Assembly: GCA_002490665.1 (NCBI GenBank)
Contig: DKUL01000065.1
Location: 61,137 to 125,136 of the forward strand
Reading direction: 5' to 3'
DNA: 64,000 nt
Source: Lachnospiraceae bacterium UBA7205
Lineage (GTDB): Bacteria; Bacillota; Clostridia; Lachnospirales; Lachnospiraceae
A model generated the notes under the pieces. The model did no database searches, was not told the DNA's origin, and saw nothing but the letters and a program-made list of their open reading frames with translations. Numbering within the stretch: the first letter of the stretch is position 1; every line of letters starts with the position of its first letter. Position numbers and translations under genes: made by a program. Positions 34,219-41,226 of the stretch are shown here, piece after piece.

Positions 34219-35370
34219 TTATTTTGAAATCGGTATCTCAACCTTTTCATTTTCATATGAAGTCCAGACAATCAGCGCCGCCACTTCATCAACATCAATA
34301 ACGCGGTCATACCCTGCCATATGACAGGCATTTTTCCTGCTGCTGTCCGTATATCCCATACTGCCGCCGTTCGTCAGGTAAGGAAGTCTTGTCCCATCCT
34401 TCAGGACAACTCCCCTGACTTCAGGAATTCCAAGATCATCTTCATGTTCTTCAGGGGCTTCCTCAACGGAATAGTTTGCCTTCATGGAAATCGGGGAAAT
34501 GTCAATGGTTTCCAGCGTGAAACCTGTTTCTCCCACTTTCTGTCCGACCGTAATCGTCCGGGAGGAGCTTACATCAGGAAGCGTTATCGCAAAATCCCAG
34601 TTTCCTTCCACCGCCAGGGTAAACGCCGCCCTTGAATGGGTTCCCAGATTTTGGAAACTGACATGCATCGTCTTGCCAAGAAGGGAATCGTTCTCATTCA
34701 CAACGCTTGCCTGAATGATATATTCCATATCCCCATTGCTGTCCGTATAATGGCTGATAAGATGTCCATTCTCGTCAGATTCAAGAGGGCTTCCGTCTTC
34801 ATATATGGGTGAGCCGTTTTCATCAGGGATAATTCCGTCGTACATGCTTCCGTACATATTCACCCATGAACTTTCGTCCTCCGGATTATCACCCTGATAC
34901 ACGGTTACCATGCCAAATCCCGGTTCCGTCCCGTCCTCCACATGATAGCCGGAAATGCTGAATGACATATATGCAAACCGCTCATCCACAACAACCGTGT
35001 CCGGTTTTACCGTAATACCGTTGTCTGTCACTGCCAGTGAAGAACTATCTGGCTCTTCCCGATACACCTTTGCGATGTTCTGTTCTGTCAGTGCCTGCTG
35101 CTGTGCATCGGATGCCTGAATGTTTCCGTTCATGCCCCTTCCCCAGTAATGGTGGATTGCAGCAATGACACTGATGCTGCTGACTGTCAATATACAGATG
35201 CCTGCAACCGCCGCAGCCTGCATTTTGTATATCCGTTTTCCTTTTGTATTTGTTTTTCCCATATGAACAATATCCTCCTGCCGAATCATCGCAAAGGCTT
35301 GATTCGTTTTTTCCAACACAATTTCCGACAATTCTACTTCTTCAGAAAATACTTTTTTCTTTTTTGACAT
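34219..35370 (-). CDS. Membrane-anchored ECF sigma partner, DUF4179-like (putative anti-sigma factor)
   Basis: The 383-residue product has a cytoplasmic N-terminus of about 50 residues (KKKKVFSEEVELSEIVLEKT), one membrane helix (AAAVAGICILTVSSISVIAAI) and a large extracellular beta-rich domain. It is 11 bases downstream of an ECF sigma gene. This layout is typical of DUF4179 proteins thought to hold an ECF sigma at the membrane until an outside signal arrives. Signal and targets are unknown. Confidence 0.82.
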   Translation of the reverse strand: MSKKKKVFSEEVELSEIVLEKTNQAFAMIRQEDIVHMGKTNTKGKRIYKMQAAAVAGICILTVSSISVIAAIHHYWGRGMNGNIQASDAQQQALTEQNIAKVYREEPDSSSLAVTDNGITVKPDTVVVDERFAYMSFSISGYHVEDGTEPGFGMVTVYQGDNPEDESSWVNMYGSMYDGIIPDENGSPIYEDGSPLESDENGHLISHYTDSNGDMEYIIQASVVNENDSLLGKTMHVSFQNLGTHSRAAFTLAVEGNWDFAITLPDVSSSRTITVGQKVGETGFTLETIDISPISMKANYSVEEAPEEHEDDLGIPEVRGVVLKDGTRLPYLTNGGSMGYTDSSRKNACHMAGYDRVIDVDEVAALIVWTSYENEKVEIPISK

Positions 35371-35381
35371 CTCTATCCTCC

Positions 35382-35885
35382 TTAATCGTGATAATACTCT
35401 TCCAGTTCTTTCCTTCCCCTTGAAATCCTCGTCTTGATGGTATTTAATGGCACTGACAACATTTCCGCGATTTCTCTCATCTTGAATCCCTGACTATAGT
35501 ACAATTCCATAGGCAGTCGGTACCGCTCGTCCATGGAAGCATATGCCTCCTTCAGTTCAAGATTGTATTCATCACACTTTGACGGTTCCTCATAAGATTC
35601 TGTATTTTTGTAAACCGCATTGTCCCTTATAATATCATAGCAGTGATTTATCAGTATCCTTGTCATCCATGTCTTAAAGAACTCAGGTTTCTTAAGTGTA
35701 TATAACTTTTCCCAGCAAGTGAGAATCGTATCCTGAAGAGCATCTGCCGCATCTTCTTCATTCATCAGAATTGCAATGGCAGTCCTATACATGTCTTTCA
35801 TATAGAACTGCATTAGTTCGGTAAATGCATCTTTATCATGCCTCTGCGCCTTCTTTACATAAAACTTTGTTTCAATACTTTTCAT
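35382..35885 (-). CDS. ECF-type RNA polymerase sigma factor (first pair)
   Basis: The 167-residue protein has region 2 (FTELMQFYMKDMYRTAIAILMNEEDAADALQDTIL) and region 4 (MELYYSQGFKMREIAEMLSVPLNTIKTRISRGRK), shown here by the motifs DAADALQDT and LNTIKTRISRGR, with no region 1 or 3. It would direct RNA polymerase to a small stress regulon. GGAGAAAG precedes the ATG. An ECF-like promoter about 75-95 bases upstream suggests autoregulation. Confidence 0.93.
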   Translation of the reverse strand: MKSIETKFYVKKAQRHDKDAFTELMQFYMKDMYRTAIAILMNEEDAADALQDTILTCWEKLYTLKKPEFFKTWMTRILINHCYDIIRDNAVYKNTESYEEPSKCDEYNLELKEAYASMDERYRLPMELYYSQGFKMREIAEMLSVPLNTIKTRISRGRKELEEYYHD

Positions 35886-35954
35886 TCACTTTCTCCTACG
35901 CGCGTATGATTGTAAGGCAAGTACAAGCGCTCTTTATTTGCTTTACGGTCATTA

Positions 35955-35981
35955 GACGTCAGATATTGCCGTTTGGTTTCA
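35955..35981 (-). promoter_or_regulatory. Candidate ECF-sigma promoter upstream of the sigma gene
   Basis: On the minus strand TGAAAC and CGTC are separated by 17 bp, close to the Bacillus sigma-M/W/X pattern (TGAAAC, 16-17 bp, CGTC/CGTA). It precedes the ECF sigma gene by about 70 bases, consistent with autoregulation. Confidence 0.5.
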
Positions 35982-36073
35982 AGATATCAGAATTTTTTTG
36001 TCAACTCCTCATGACTCGTTATATTCACTCATTTCGCACCTTGGAATTTGAAGCCTGTAATTTTCCCCAGTAA

Positions 36074-36108
36074 AAACGCGCAGTTGTCTTCACGATAACT
36101 GCGCGTTT
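36074..36108 (-). terminator. Terminator downstream of the CarD-like gene pair
   Basis: A perfect 12-bp stem AAACGCGCAGTT / AACTGCGCGTTT is followed by TTT on the minus strand. The rest of the 280-base gap to the sigma gene holds only the ECF-like promoter. Confidence 0.85.
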
Positions 36109-36167
36109 GTTTCATGCACACGGCGCCCAGAGGAATATATCAGCAGGAACTGCGCCTATCAATCCCG

Positions 36168-36407
36168 CTAATCCAAATAATGTCCCACTGGAGATGTATT
36201 ATACTGTTTCTTAATCTCAATCATAACCGAACCATCAGCCTGTGTCTCCTCCGAAAGAATCTTGTATTTCGTCTTGCTCCTGTTCAGTTGGTCTTTATAA
36301 TTTTTTACATCTTGACTTACGCATTTCACCGCATAATCATGCCCCACATCTTCCTTTAACGAAAAATGCAATGTCTGTGTAATGCATGCTGCCTTTATTC
36401 TTTTCAT
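36168..36407 (-). CDS. Conserved small protein of unknown function
   Basis: The 79-residue product starts MKRIKAACITQTLHF and contains QLNRSKTKYKILSEET and IEIKKQYN. It is soluble and charged, with a predicted helix then strands. Similar short proteins are common in Lachnospiraceae genomes, but I know no function. It follows the CarD-like gene by 34 bases on the same strand and shares its terminator. Confidence 0.7.
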   Translation of the reverse strand: MKRIKAACITQTLHFSLKEDVGHDYAVKCVSQDVKNYKDQLNRSKTKYKILSEETQADGSVMIEIKKQYNTSPVGHYLD

Positions 36408-36441
36408 AATCATCTACCTGCCTTTATATATTCATTTACCG

Positions 36442-36969
36442 TTACACTCCAACACATTCGGCATATGTCAGATCTATTGCCTTATATAGTTTTTCCTTCG
36501 CCTCATCCGGCGTTATATGTAATGCTATCGCAAACTCTTCGCTCAGCAGCTTCTCAACCTTGTCCTGATACCTCAAATCCGCCTGTCCCTGTTTCTTTCC
36601 TGTCTTTTCACAAATTTTTTCTTTTAGATAGAGTTCCTTAAACAATTTTAAATACGCTGTCAGTTCATGCGTGGCAAGCATTTCATGATAATGCATTTCA
36701 AGTAAGTTGGTTTTGACATTACGCGTAACTTTAACCTCTATCTCCGGCAGCTTATTCAGGCAGCTTAGCGCTTCTTCCGCTGTAATAGTAAGCCGCATGG
36801 AATTACAAGCATCAACCGGAACATAGATTTTTGTATCACTTTTTATGTAAGGTGAGCCTAACGTATAATAGACTTTTTTTGGATTATCCGCAAAATCTAT
36901 TTTTCCGATTGCAATAATTTTGCATACCCCTGCACTTCCATACGCAACATAATCCCCACAATGAAACAT
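36442..36969 (-). CDS. CarD-like transcription regulator
   Basis: The 175-residue protein begins with the CarD/TRCF RNA-polymerase-interacting fold (FHCGDYVAYGSAGVCKIIAIG, then YYTLGSPYIKSDTKIYVPVD), visible as DYVAYGSAGVCKI and KIYVPVD. A helical C-terminal DNA-binding part follows (residues about 95-175). CarD proteins bind the RNA polymerase beta subunit and stabilise open promoters. AGGAG lies eight bases before the ATG. A sigma-A-like promoter precedes it. Confidence 0.88.
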   Translation of the reverse strand: MFHCGDYVAYGSAGVCKIIAIGKIDFADNPKKVYYTLGSPYIKSDTKIYVPVDACNSMRLTITAEEALSCLNKLPEIEVKVTRNVKTNLLEMHYHEMLATHELTAYLKLFKELYLKEKICEKTGKKQGQADLRYQDKVEKLLSEEFAIALHITPDEAKEKLYKAIDLTYAECVGV

Positions 36970-37043
36970 TTTTTATCACTCCTTCATCAAAATTCATAAA
37001 TCGGTCAAAATAATCCCCCGAATCTCCTTTCCTTATAGATTTT

Positions 37044-37073
37044 ATTATATCACTATTTTCCACAAATTCTCAA
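37044..37073 (-). promoter_or_regulatory. Sigma-A-like promoter of the CarD-like gene
   Basis: On the minus strand TTGAGA and TATAAT are separated by 18 bp, about 75 bases before the ATG. Confidence 0.6.
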
Positions 37074-37136
37074 AGGCACTTTTTAACAAAATATACAACT
37101 TGCATAATAGTAAAAAATAACCATGAGGAGACTCTT

Positions 37137-37329
37137 TTGATTGATTCTTCAAATTATAGGGAGTTGTTGAAAAAATGCCTTATCGCCATTGTTTTTAGCA
37201 TAGGAATATTTTGTTATAAAAACCTTTGATGCAGGAAAACAGGAAAAGCTAAGCGTTGAAAATATGACGATTATAAATATTACACATGGATATCATAACG
37301 CACTTATGCAAAAATACAATAGCAAATAA
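37137..37329 (+). pseudogene. Small single-pass membrane protein split by a homopolymer frameshift
   Basis: A TTG at 37137, six bases after GAGGAG, opens an ORF with a membrane helix (LIAIVFSIGIFCYK) that stops at 37229. Deleting one A from the A5 run near 37217-37221 continues the frame through a polar tail (FDAGKQEKLSVENMTI) to a stop at 37329, giving about 63 residues. It is either a real frameshift or a sequencing error. No family recognised. It occupies the gap between the CarD-like and dehydrogenase genes. Confidence 0.45.
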
Positions 37330-37350
37330 CAAAGATTATATTCCCCTATT

Positions 37351-37379
37351 TTGACAAATACTCGTAAAGCTTCTATAAT
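37351..37379 (+). promoter_or_regulatory. Consensus sigma-A promoter of the G1P-dehydrogenase-like gene
   Basis: A perfect TTGACA and a perfect TATAAT are separated by exactly 17 bp, 33 bases before the ATG at 37412. Confidence 0.85.
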
Positions 37380-37411
37380 AAAGAAAATCAATTTTGAAAG
37401 GTAAGATAACT

Positions 37412-38479
37412 ATGAGCAAATTCAACGCAAGCCACATCGCAATTCCAACAATACTAAAAGTAGAACCCGACGCACTAGACCAGATTGGCGCGTACCTTGG
37501 CGGGTGCAGCTTCCAGAAGGTCGTCATCTATTTCGGAAACGGACTGATTGACATGTTCGGGTACAAGGTACTCGAATCCCTGCGGGACGCCCATATCGAG
37601 GTGCTTGAATACTGCGAGCTGGACACCGTCAACATTGACGATATCATCAACCTGGCATTTGGACTCCCCAACGCCACACAGGCTGTCATTGGTCTTGGCG
37701 GCGGCAAGGTCATTGACGCGGCAAAGTACATCGGTTTTCTGCGCAAGCTGCCGTTTATCAGCGTTCCCACCTCGGCGTCCAGCGACGGATTCTCCAGCGC
37801 CAGTGCCTCCCTGATTGTCAACGGCCGCAGAAATTCCGTTCCCGCGCGTCTGGCATTTGGCATTATTGCGGATACCACGGTCATCAAAAGCGCACCGCCA
37901 AAGTTTCTGTACTCCGGCATCGGGGACATGGTGTCAAAAATCACCGCGCTCTACGACTGGAAATTTGAGGAAGCGCACGGTGCCGCACAGGTCAATGATT
38001 TTGCCCTTATGGTCGCCAAAAAGGCGGTAAACAGCTTTGTCCGCACACCGTTTGACAGCATACAGGACAACCTGTTCTTAAAGGAACTGCTCGACTCCCT
38101 CGCCATGAGCGGCATCGCAAACGAAATTGCCGGCAGCAGCGCACCCACAAGCGGAAGCGAGCACCTGATTTCACACGCCCTGGACAAAATGCTGGAAACA
38201 CCGCAGCTTCATGGTATTCAGGTCGGTATCGCCACCTATCTCATGAGCCGTGTGCACGACCACCGCTGGCAGCGGGTGAACACTGTTTTTTCCGAAACCG
38301 GATTCTGGGACTATACCGCAACCCTCGATCTCGACGTGGAGGACTACATCAAGGCGGTTGACCTTGCCCCCTCCATCAAGCCGTTCCGCCACACGTACCT
38401 CCACGAGGAGCAGTACCGCGAACTGGCAAAGAAGCTGCTCACCGAAGATGACGCGCTGAAAGCGGTCTTTCATCTGTAA
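37412..38479 (+). CDS. Iron-containing alcohol dehydrogenase family enzyme, sn-glycerol-1-phosphate dehydrogenase-like
   Basis: The 355-residue enzyme belongs to the glycerol dehydrogenase/AraM/archaeal G1PDH branch. The NAD-binding GGG motif is in VIGLGGGKVIDAAKYI, followed by LPFISVPTSASSDGFSSASAS and YSGIGDMVSKITALYDW; the metal ligands would be an Asp and two His, of which SEHLISHALDK is visible. The SVPTxxSxDGF pattern favours glycerol-1-phosphate dehydrogenase over glycerol dehydrogenase. The ATG at 37412 follows AAAGG by nine bases. It is a single gene with a consensus promoter. Confidence 0.85.
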   Translation: MSKFNASHIAIPTILKVEPDALDQIGAYLGGCSFQKVVIYFGNGLIDMFGYKVLESLRDAHIEVLEYCELDTVNIDDIINLAFGLPNATQAVIGLGGGKVIDAAKYIGFLRKLPFISVPTSASSDGFSSASASLIVNGRRNSVPARLAFGIIADTTVIKSAPPKFLYSGIGDMVSKITALYDWKFEEAHGAAQVNDFALMVAKKAVNSFVRTPFDSIQDNLFLKELLDSLAMSGIANEIAGSSAPTSGSEHLISHALDKMLETPQLHGIQVGIATYLMSRVHDHRWQRVNTVFSETGFWDYTATLDLDVEDYIKAVDLAPSIKPFRHTYLHEEQYRELAKKLLTEDDALKAVFHL

Positions 38480-38497
38480 AATATTGAAACGACACAA

Positions 38498-38539
38498 AAA
38501 TTCTCCCAGAACTGTATCCTGTCAGTTCCGGGAGAATTT
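38498..38539. terminator. Bidirectional terminator
   Basis: Arms AAATTCTCCC and GGGAGAATTT, extended inward by GAACTG/CAGTTC past one mismatch, lie between the dehydrogenase gene and the converging toxin-antitoxin operon. Confidence 0.88.
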
Positions 38540-38541
38540 GT

Positions 38542-38868
38542 TTAATTTTCTATTGCTTTTACGAAAGGAAATTCTTCAATCAGATTTTTATCCATCTCCA
38601 TCATACTGAGAATCCTGCTCGCCGCTCCAGATGGATGATTTGTCCCTGCTTCCCATGCTTCAACTGTTTTGTCCGAAACGCCCATATAGCTTGCAAAGGT
38701 TTTCTGGGACATTCCAGTGGATTTTCTAATCCGCTTAACCTCCTCTGCCTGATATTCTTTTACCGGAATAACTGTCACTTTGCTTCGCGTCAGCTTGCTT
38801 TCCTTACTTTTTGCATCTTCCACTGCTTCATTCAGACCAGCCATAATACTCTCGTACACGCTTCCCAC
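38542..38868 (-). CDS. higA: HigA/NadS-type antitoxin, XRE-family repressor
   Basis: The 108-residue product has a helix-turn-helix in its second half (RKSTGMSQKTFASYMGVSDKTVEAWEAG, seen as MSQKTFASYMGVSDKTVEAW) and a helical N-terminus. It is 11 bases downstream of a RelE/HigB-like toxin, the toxin-first order of HigBA systems, and should neutralise the toxin and repress the operon. GTG start with GGAGGTGATG upstream. Confidence 0.88.
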   Translation of the reverse strand: MGSVYESIMAGLNEAVEDAKSKESKLTRSKVTVIPVKEYQAEEVKRIRKSTGMSQKTFASYMGVSDKTVEAWEAGTNHPSGAASRILSMMEMDKNLIEEFPFVKAIEN

Positions 38869-38879
38869 ACCATCACCTC

Positions 38880-39212
38880 CTACAAACTTTCTTTTAAAAG
38901 CTCTATCATTTTTTTAATTTCATTCCGCTCAGCATATGACAAATTATCTTTTTCACTCTTGGCATACACTGTTATCAAATATATTGTCTCTTCAATAACA
39001 AAATCAACATAGCATACTCTGACACCGCCACTCTTGCCTTCATTTTCAAAGGAAAAACGCATCTTCCGCAACCCGCCTGTTCCTTTTATTACTGGAAACA
39101 TGCTGGAATGATTTAATAATTCCAACTCTAGCATTCTCAAATCCTTATCGCTAAACCCCAATTTATCCCAATTCTTTGTAAATTCTTTCGTCTGTATAAA
39201 TGTTCTTGTCAT
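38880..39212 (-). CDS. higB: RelE/HigB-like toxin
   Basis: The 110-residue basic protein belongs to the RelE/HigB2 ribonuclease superfamily: FTKNWDKLGFSDKDLRMLE, KGTGGLRKMRFSFENEGKSGGVRVCYVDF (seen as GLRKMRFSFENEGKSGGVRV) and LITVYAKSEKDNLS. Such toxins cleave mRNA on the ribosome. It starts the two-gene operon behind a near-consensus promoter with a palindromic operator. Confidence 0.88.
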   Translation of the reverse strand: MTRTFIQTKEFTKNWDKLGFSDKDLRMLELELLNHSSMFPVIKGTGGLRKMRFSFENEGKSGGVRVCYVDFVIEETIYLITVYAKSEKDNLSYAERNEIKKMIELLKESL

Positions 39213-39235
39213 TTGTTCATCTCGCTTTCATTTAC

Positions 39236-39265
39236 AATATATCCTATCAAATAGGGGGCTGTCAA
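39236..39265 (-). promoter_or_regulatory. higBA promoter with embedded operator
   Basis: On the minus strand TTGACA and TATATT are 18 bp apart. The spacer contains the inverted repeat CCTAT-CAA-ATAGG (39243-39255), well placed for the HigA repressor. Confidence 0.7.
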
Positions 39266-39346
39266 GTATTTTGGTTCCAAATCCTTATGCGCCGGACCAG
39301 AAACCAAACGCAATCAATGAGAATACATACATGAATGGGCATCACC

Positions 39347-39376
39347 TTATACTGAGCGGTCAGTCTCTACGACCGT
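39347..39376. repeat. Dispersed hairpin repeat, truncated copy 3
   Basis: The left arm TTATACTG-A-GCGGTC is intact, the inner right arm is GACCGT, and the outer CAGTATAA is missing. The repeat supplies the last codons and the TGA stop of the ABC-F gene. Confidence 0.75.
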
Positions 39377-40964
39377 CATCAGCATCCCCCATCTTAACCA
39401 CCTTCGTCGCAATGTTCTCCCGAAACCGCACGTCATGCTCCACGACCAGCATCGTCGGCATGTATGACAAAATCAGCTTCTCAATCTGCATCCGTGAAAA
39501 TACATCAATGTAGTTTAATGGCTCATCCCATATATACAGGTGCGCCGGCGTCAGAAGGCTTGCCGCAAGCAGTGCCTTCTTTTTCTGCCCCTCTGAAAAA
39601 TCCTCCATATTTTTCGAGAACTGTTCCCTTTCCATATCGAGCTGCCTGCAAATCGCACAAAACAGGCTCTCGTCCAGTCCCCGCCGCGCACAAAAATCCT
39701 GAATGCTGCCCCTTAAAAAAGAAGTGTCCTGATTCACATACGAAATCTTCAGACCCGATGCCGTTTTGAGCATCCCGCTTTCCGCAAAGCAGACACTGCG
39801 TATGCACTCAGTTTCCCCATTTGCAGGCTCATCCATATCATCCCTGTCCACAGCCGCCAGTGCCGCGTTTCTTAAGACTGCCCGAATCAGGCTTGATTTC
39901 CCACATCCGTTTTTTCCGTGCAGAAACACCCGCTCCCCCTGGCACAGCTCCAGATTCAGATTTTGGAAGACCGGCTCCTTTGCATCGGGATAGGTCATCC
40001 CATACTCCCTCGCTGCCAGCAGTACCTTCTTGTAATGGGATAATGGAAAGAGCTTCAAATCAACCGGATTTTCAATATCCTGCAGCAGTCCCTCCTTCTC
40101 CTCGATTTCCCGATCAATCCGCTCCTCCATCTGCTTCACCCTGCTTTGCATCTTCTTGGTCTTGGCGCCAATATACGAACGTGTATTCTTGGAGCGGTCA
40201 TGCTCCTTAACCGGGTCAAATCCTATCTTTGTCCGCTCATTGCAGTCTGCCCACTGGCGCACCCGCCCCGACGCTTTTCTGAGCTTGCCAATTTCCTTTT
40301 TATGCTTTTCATTCTCCGCGACGGAAAATGCATCCTTGCGCGTCTTATTTTCCCACCAGCTCGAGAAGTTCCCGCCCTGCACCTCGATGGTCTGCCTGTT
40401 GAGCACCAACACATGGTCAACGCAGGCGTCCAGCAAATCCCTGTCATGGGACACAAGGATAAACCCTTTCTTGTTGTTCAGATAGCGCTTTACCGTCTCC
40501 CGCGCGCACTGATCCAAATGATTGGTCGGCTCATCAATCAGCAGGAAATCATTTTCCCCGGAAAACAAAACCGCAAGCATCAGCTTTGTGCGCTCCCCGC
40601 AGCTCAGTGTCCCAAAAGGCCGGTACAAAATCCCCGCGTCGGCTTCCAATTCGTCCAGTTCGCACAAAACACGCCACAGCTCACAGCCCGGCTTCATGCG
40701 CTCCAACAGCATTTCGCCGCATTCCGTCTCCCATGTCCCCGGTATCTGATAAGGAAAATAATCAAATACGGTCGATGTACGAATGGTTCCCATATACTCG
40801 TATCTGCCAAGCAGCAGATTCAGAAAGGTCGTCTTTCCTTTCCCATTACGTCCAATCAGCCCAAGCTTCCAGTCCGTGTCCAGCGTAAGGGACATTTTGT
40901 CAAAAATTGTATCACTGCTGCCATCATATGAAAATGTCAGATTTGTTACCTGTATCTGCGCCAT
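39360..40964 (-). CDS. ABC-F family protein, probable ribosomal protection (antibiotic resistance) type
   Basis: The 534-residue protein has two ABC domains and no membrane segments. Domain 1: Walker A GRNGKGKTT, signature LSCGERTK, Walker B FLLIDEPTNHLD. Domain 2: Walker A GKNGCGKSS, signature FSEGQKKK, Walker B LYIWDEPLNYID. Between them (residues about 195-300) is the basic helical linker that in Lsa/Vga-type factors reaches the peptidyl transferase centre. This points to protection against lincosamides, streptogramin A or pleuromutilins, but subtype is not certain. The C-terminal residues DDGRRD are encoded by a hairpin repeat. A long attenuator-like leader precedes it. Confidence 0.87.
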   Translation of the reverse strand: MAQIQVTNLTFSYDGSSDTIFDKMSLTLDTDWKLGLIGRNGKGKTTFLNLLLGRYEYMGTIRTSTVFDYFPYQIPGTWETECGEMLLERMKPGCELWRVLCELDELEADAGILYRPFGTLSCGERTKLMLAVLFSGENDFLLIDEPTNHLDQCARETVKRYLNNKKGFILVSHDRDLLDACVDHVLVLNRQTIEVQGGNFSSWWENKTRKDAFSVAENEKHKKEIGKLRKASGRVRQWADCNERTKIGFDPVKEHDRSKNTRSYIGAKTKKMQSRVKQMEERIDREIEEKEGLLQDIENPVDLKLFPLSHYKKVLLAAREYGMTYPDAKEPVFQNLNLELCQGERVFLHGKNGCGKSSLIRAVLRNAALAAVDRDDMDEPANGETECIRSVCFAESGMLKTASGLKISYVNQDTSFLRGSIQDFCARRGLDESLFCAICRQLDMEREQFSKNMEDFSEGQKKKALLAASLLTPAHLYIWDEPLNYIDVFSRMQIEKLILSYMPTMLVVEHDVRFRENIATKVVKMGDADDGRRD

Positions 40965-40981
40965 ATTGCAATTCCTCCCTA

Positions 40982-41003
40982 AATCATCTGCTGCCAGATG
41001 ATT
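40982..41003 (-). promoter_or_regulatory. Hairpin next to the ABC-F ribosome binding site
   Basis: A perfect nine-base stem AATCATCTG / CAGATGATT around four bases ends just before GGGAGG of the ABC-F gene; it may tune initiation. Confidence 0.45.
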
Positions 41004-41054
41004 CCGGATGATGTCCCGCTTCCCCTAATGCATATAGACACATAAAATTGCACG

Positions 41055-41160
41055 AAAAAAAGAGGTTATGCGAAACATAATCCACTTCTGGCAACATGAA
41101 AAACAGTTCAAAAGTTCATCTCATGTTCTCAAAAGCAGATTATCTACGCATCCTCTCACC
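41055..41160 (-). promoter_or_regulatory. Attenuator-like leader of the ABC-F gene
   Basis: A three-codon ORF (ATG CGT AGA TAA, Met-Arg-Arg, 41140-41151) lies five bases after GAGGTG. Its sequence AGAGGATGCG can pair with CGCAT...CCTCT at 41061-41072, which is followed by seven T residues, forming a terminator. A shorter hairpin, GGATTATG with CATAACC, can form in the 3' arm alone. This fits induction by ribosome stalling on a drug, as known for erm and several ABC-F leaders. The mechanism here is inferred. Confidence 0.6.
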
Positions 41161-41197
41161 TCTCTCATCTAAAACTTGCTACTGTTAATTTACTGTC

Positions 41198-41226
41198 ATT
41201 ATAGAAGCTTCTCTGTCACTTGTCAA
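41198..41226 (-). promoter_or_regulatory. Consensus sigma-A promoter of the ABC-F gene
   Basis: TTGACA and TATAAT separated by 17 bp on the minus strand. The TGA stop of the upstream ClbS/DfsB-like gene lies within the -35 hexamer. Transcription would begin near 41190, leaving a leader of about 225 bases. Confidence 0.85.

Noticed and set aside
39271..39513. An 80-codon plus-strand frame starting NPYAPDQKPN-like
   Set aside because: The first residues look protein-like, but there is no ribosome binding site and most of the frame is antisense to the ABC-F gene and the repeat.
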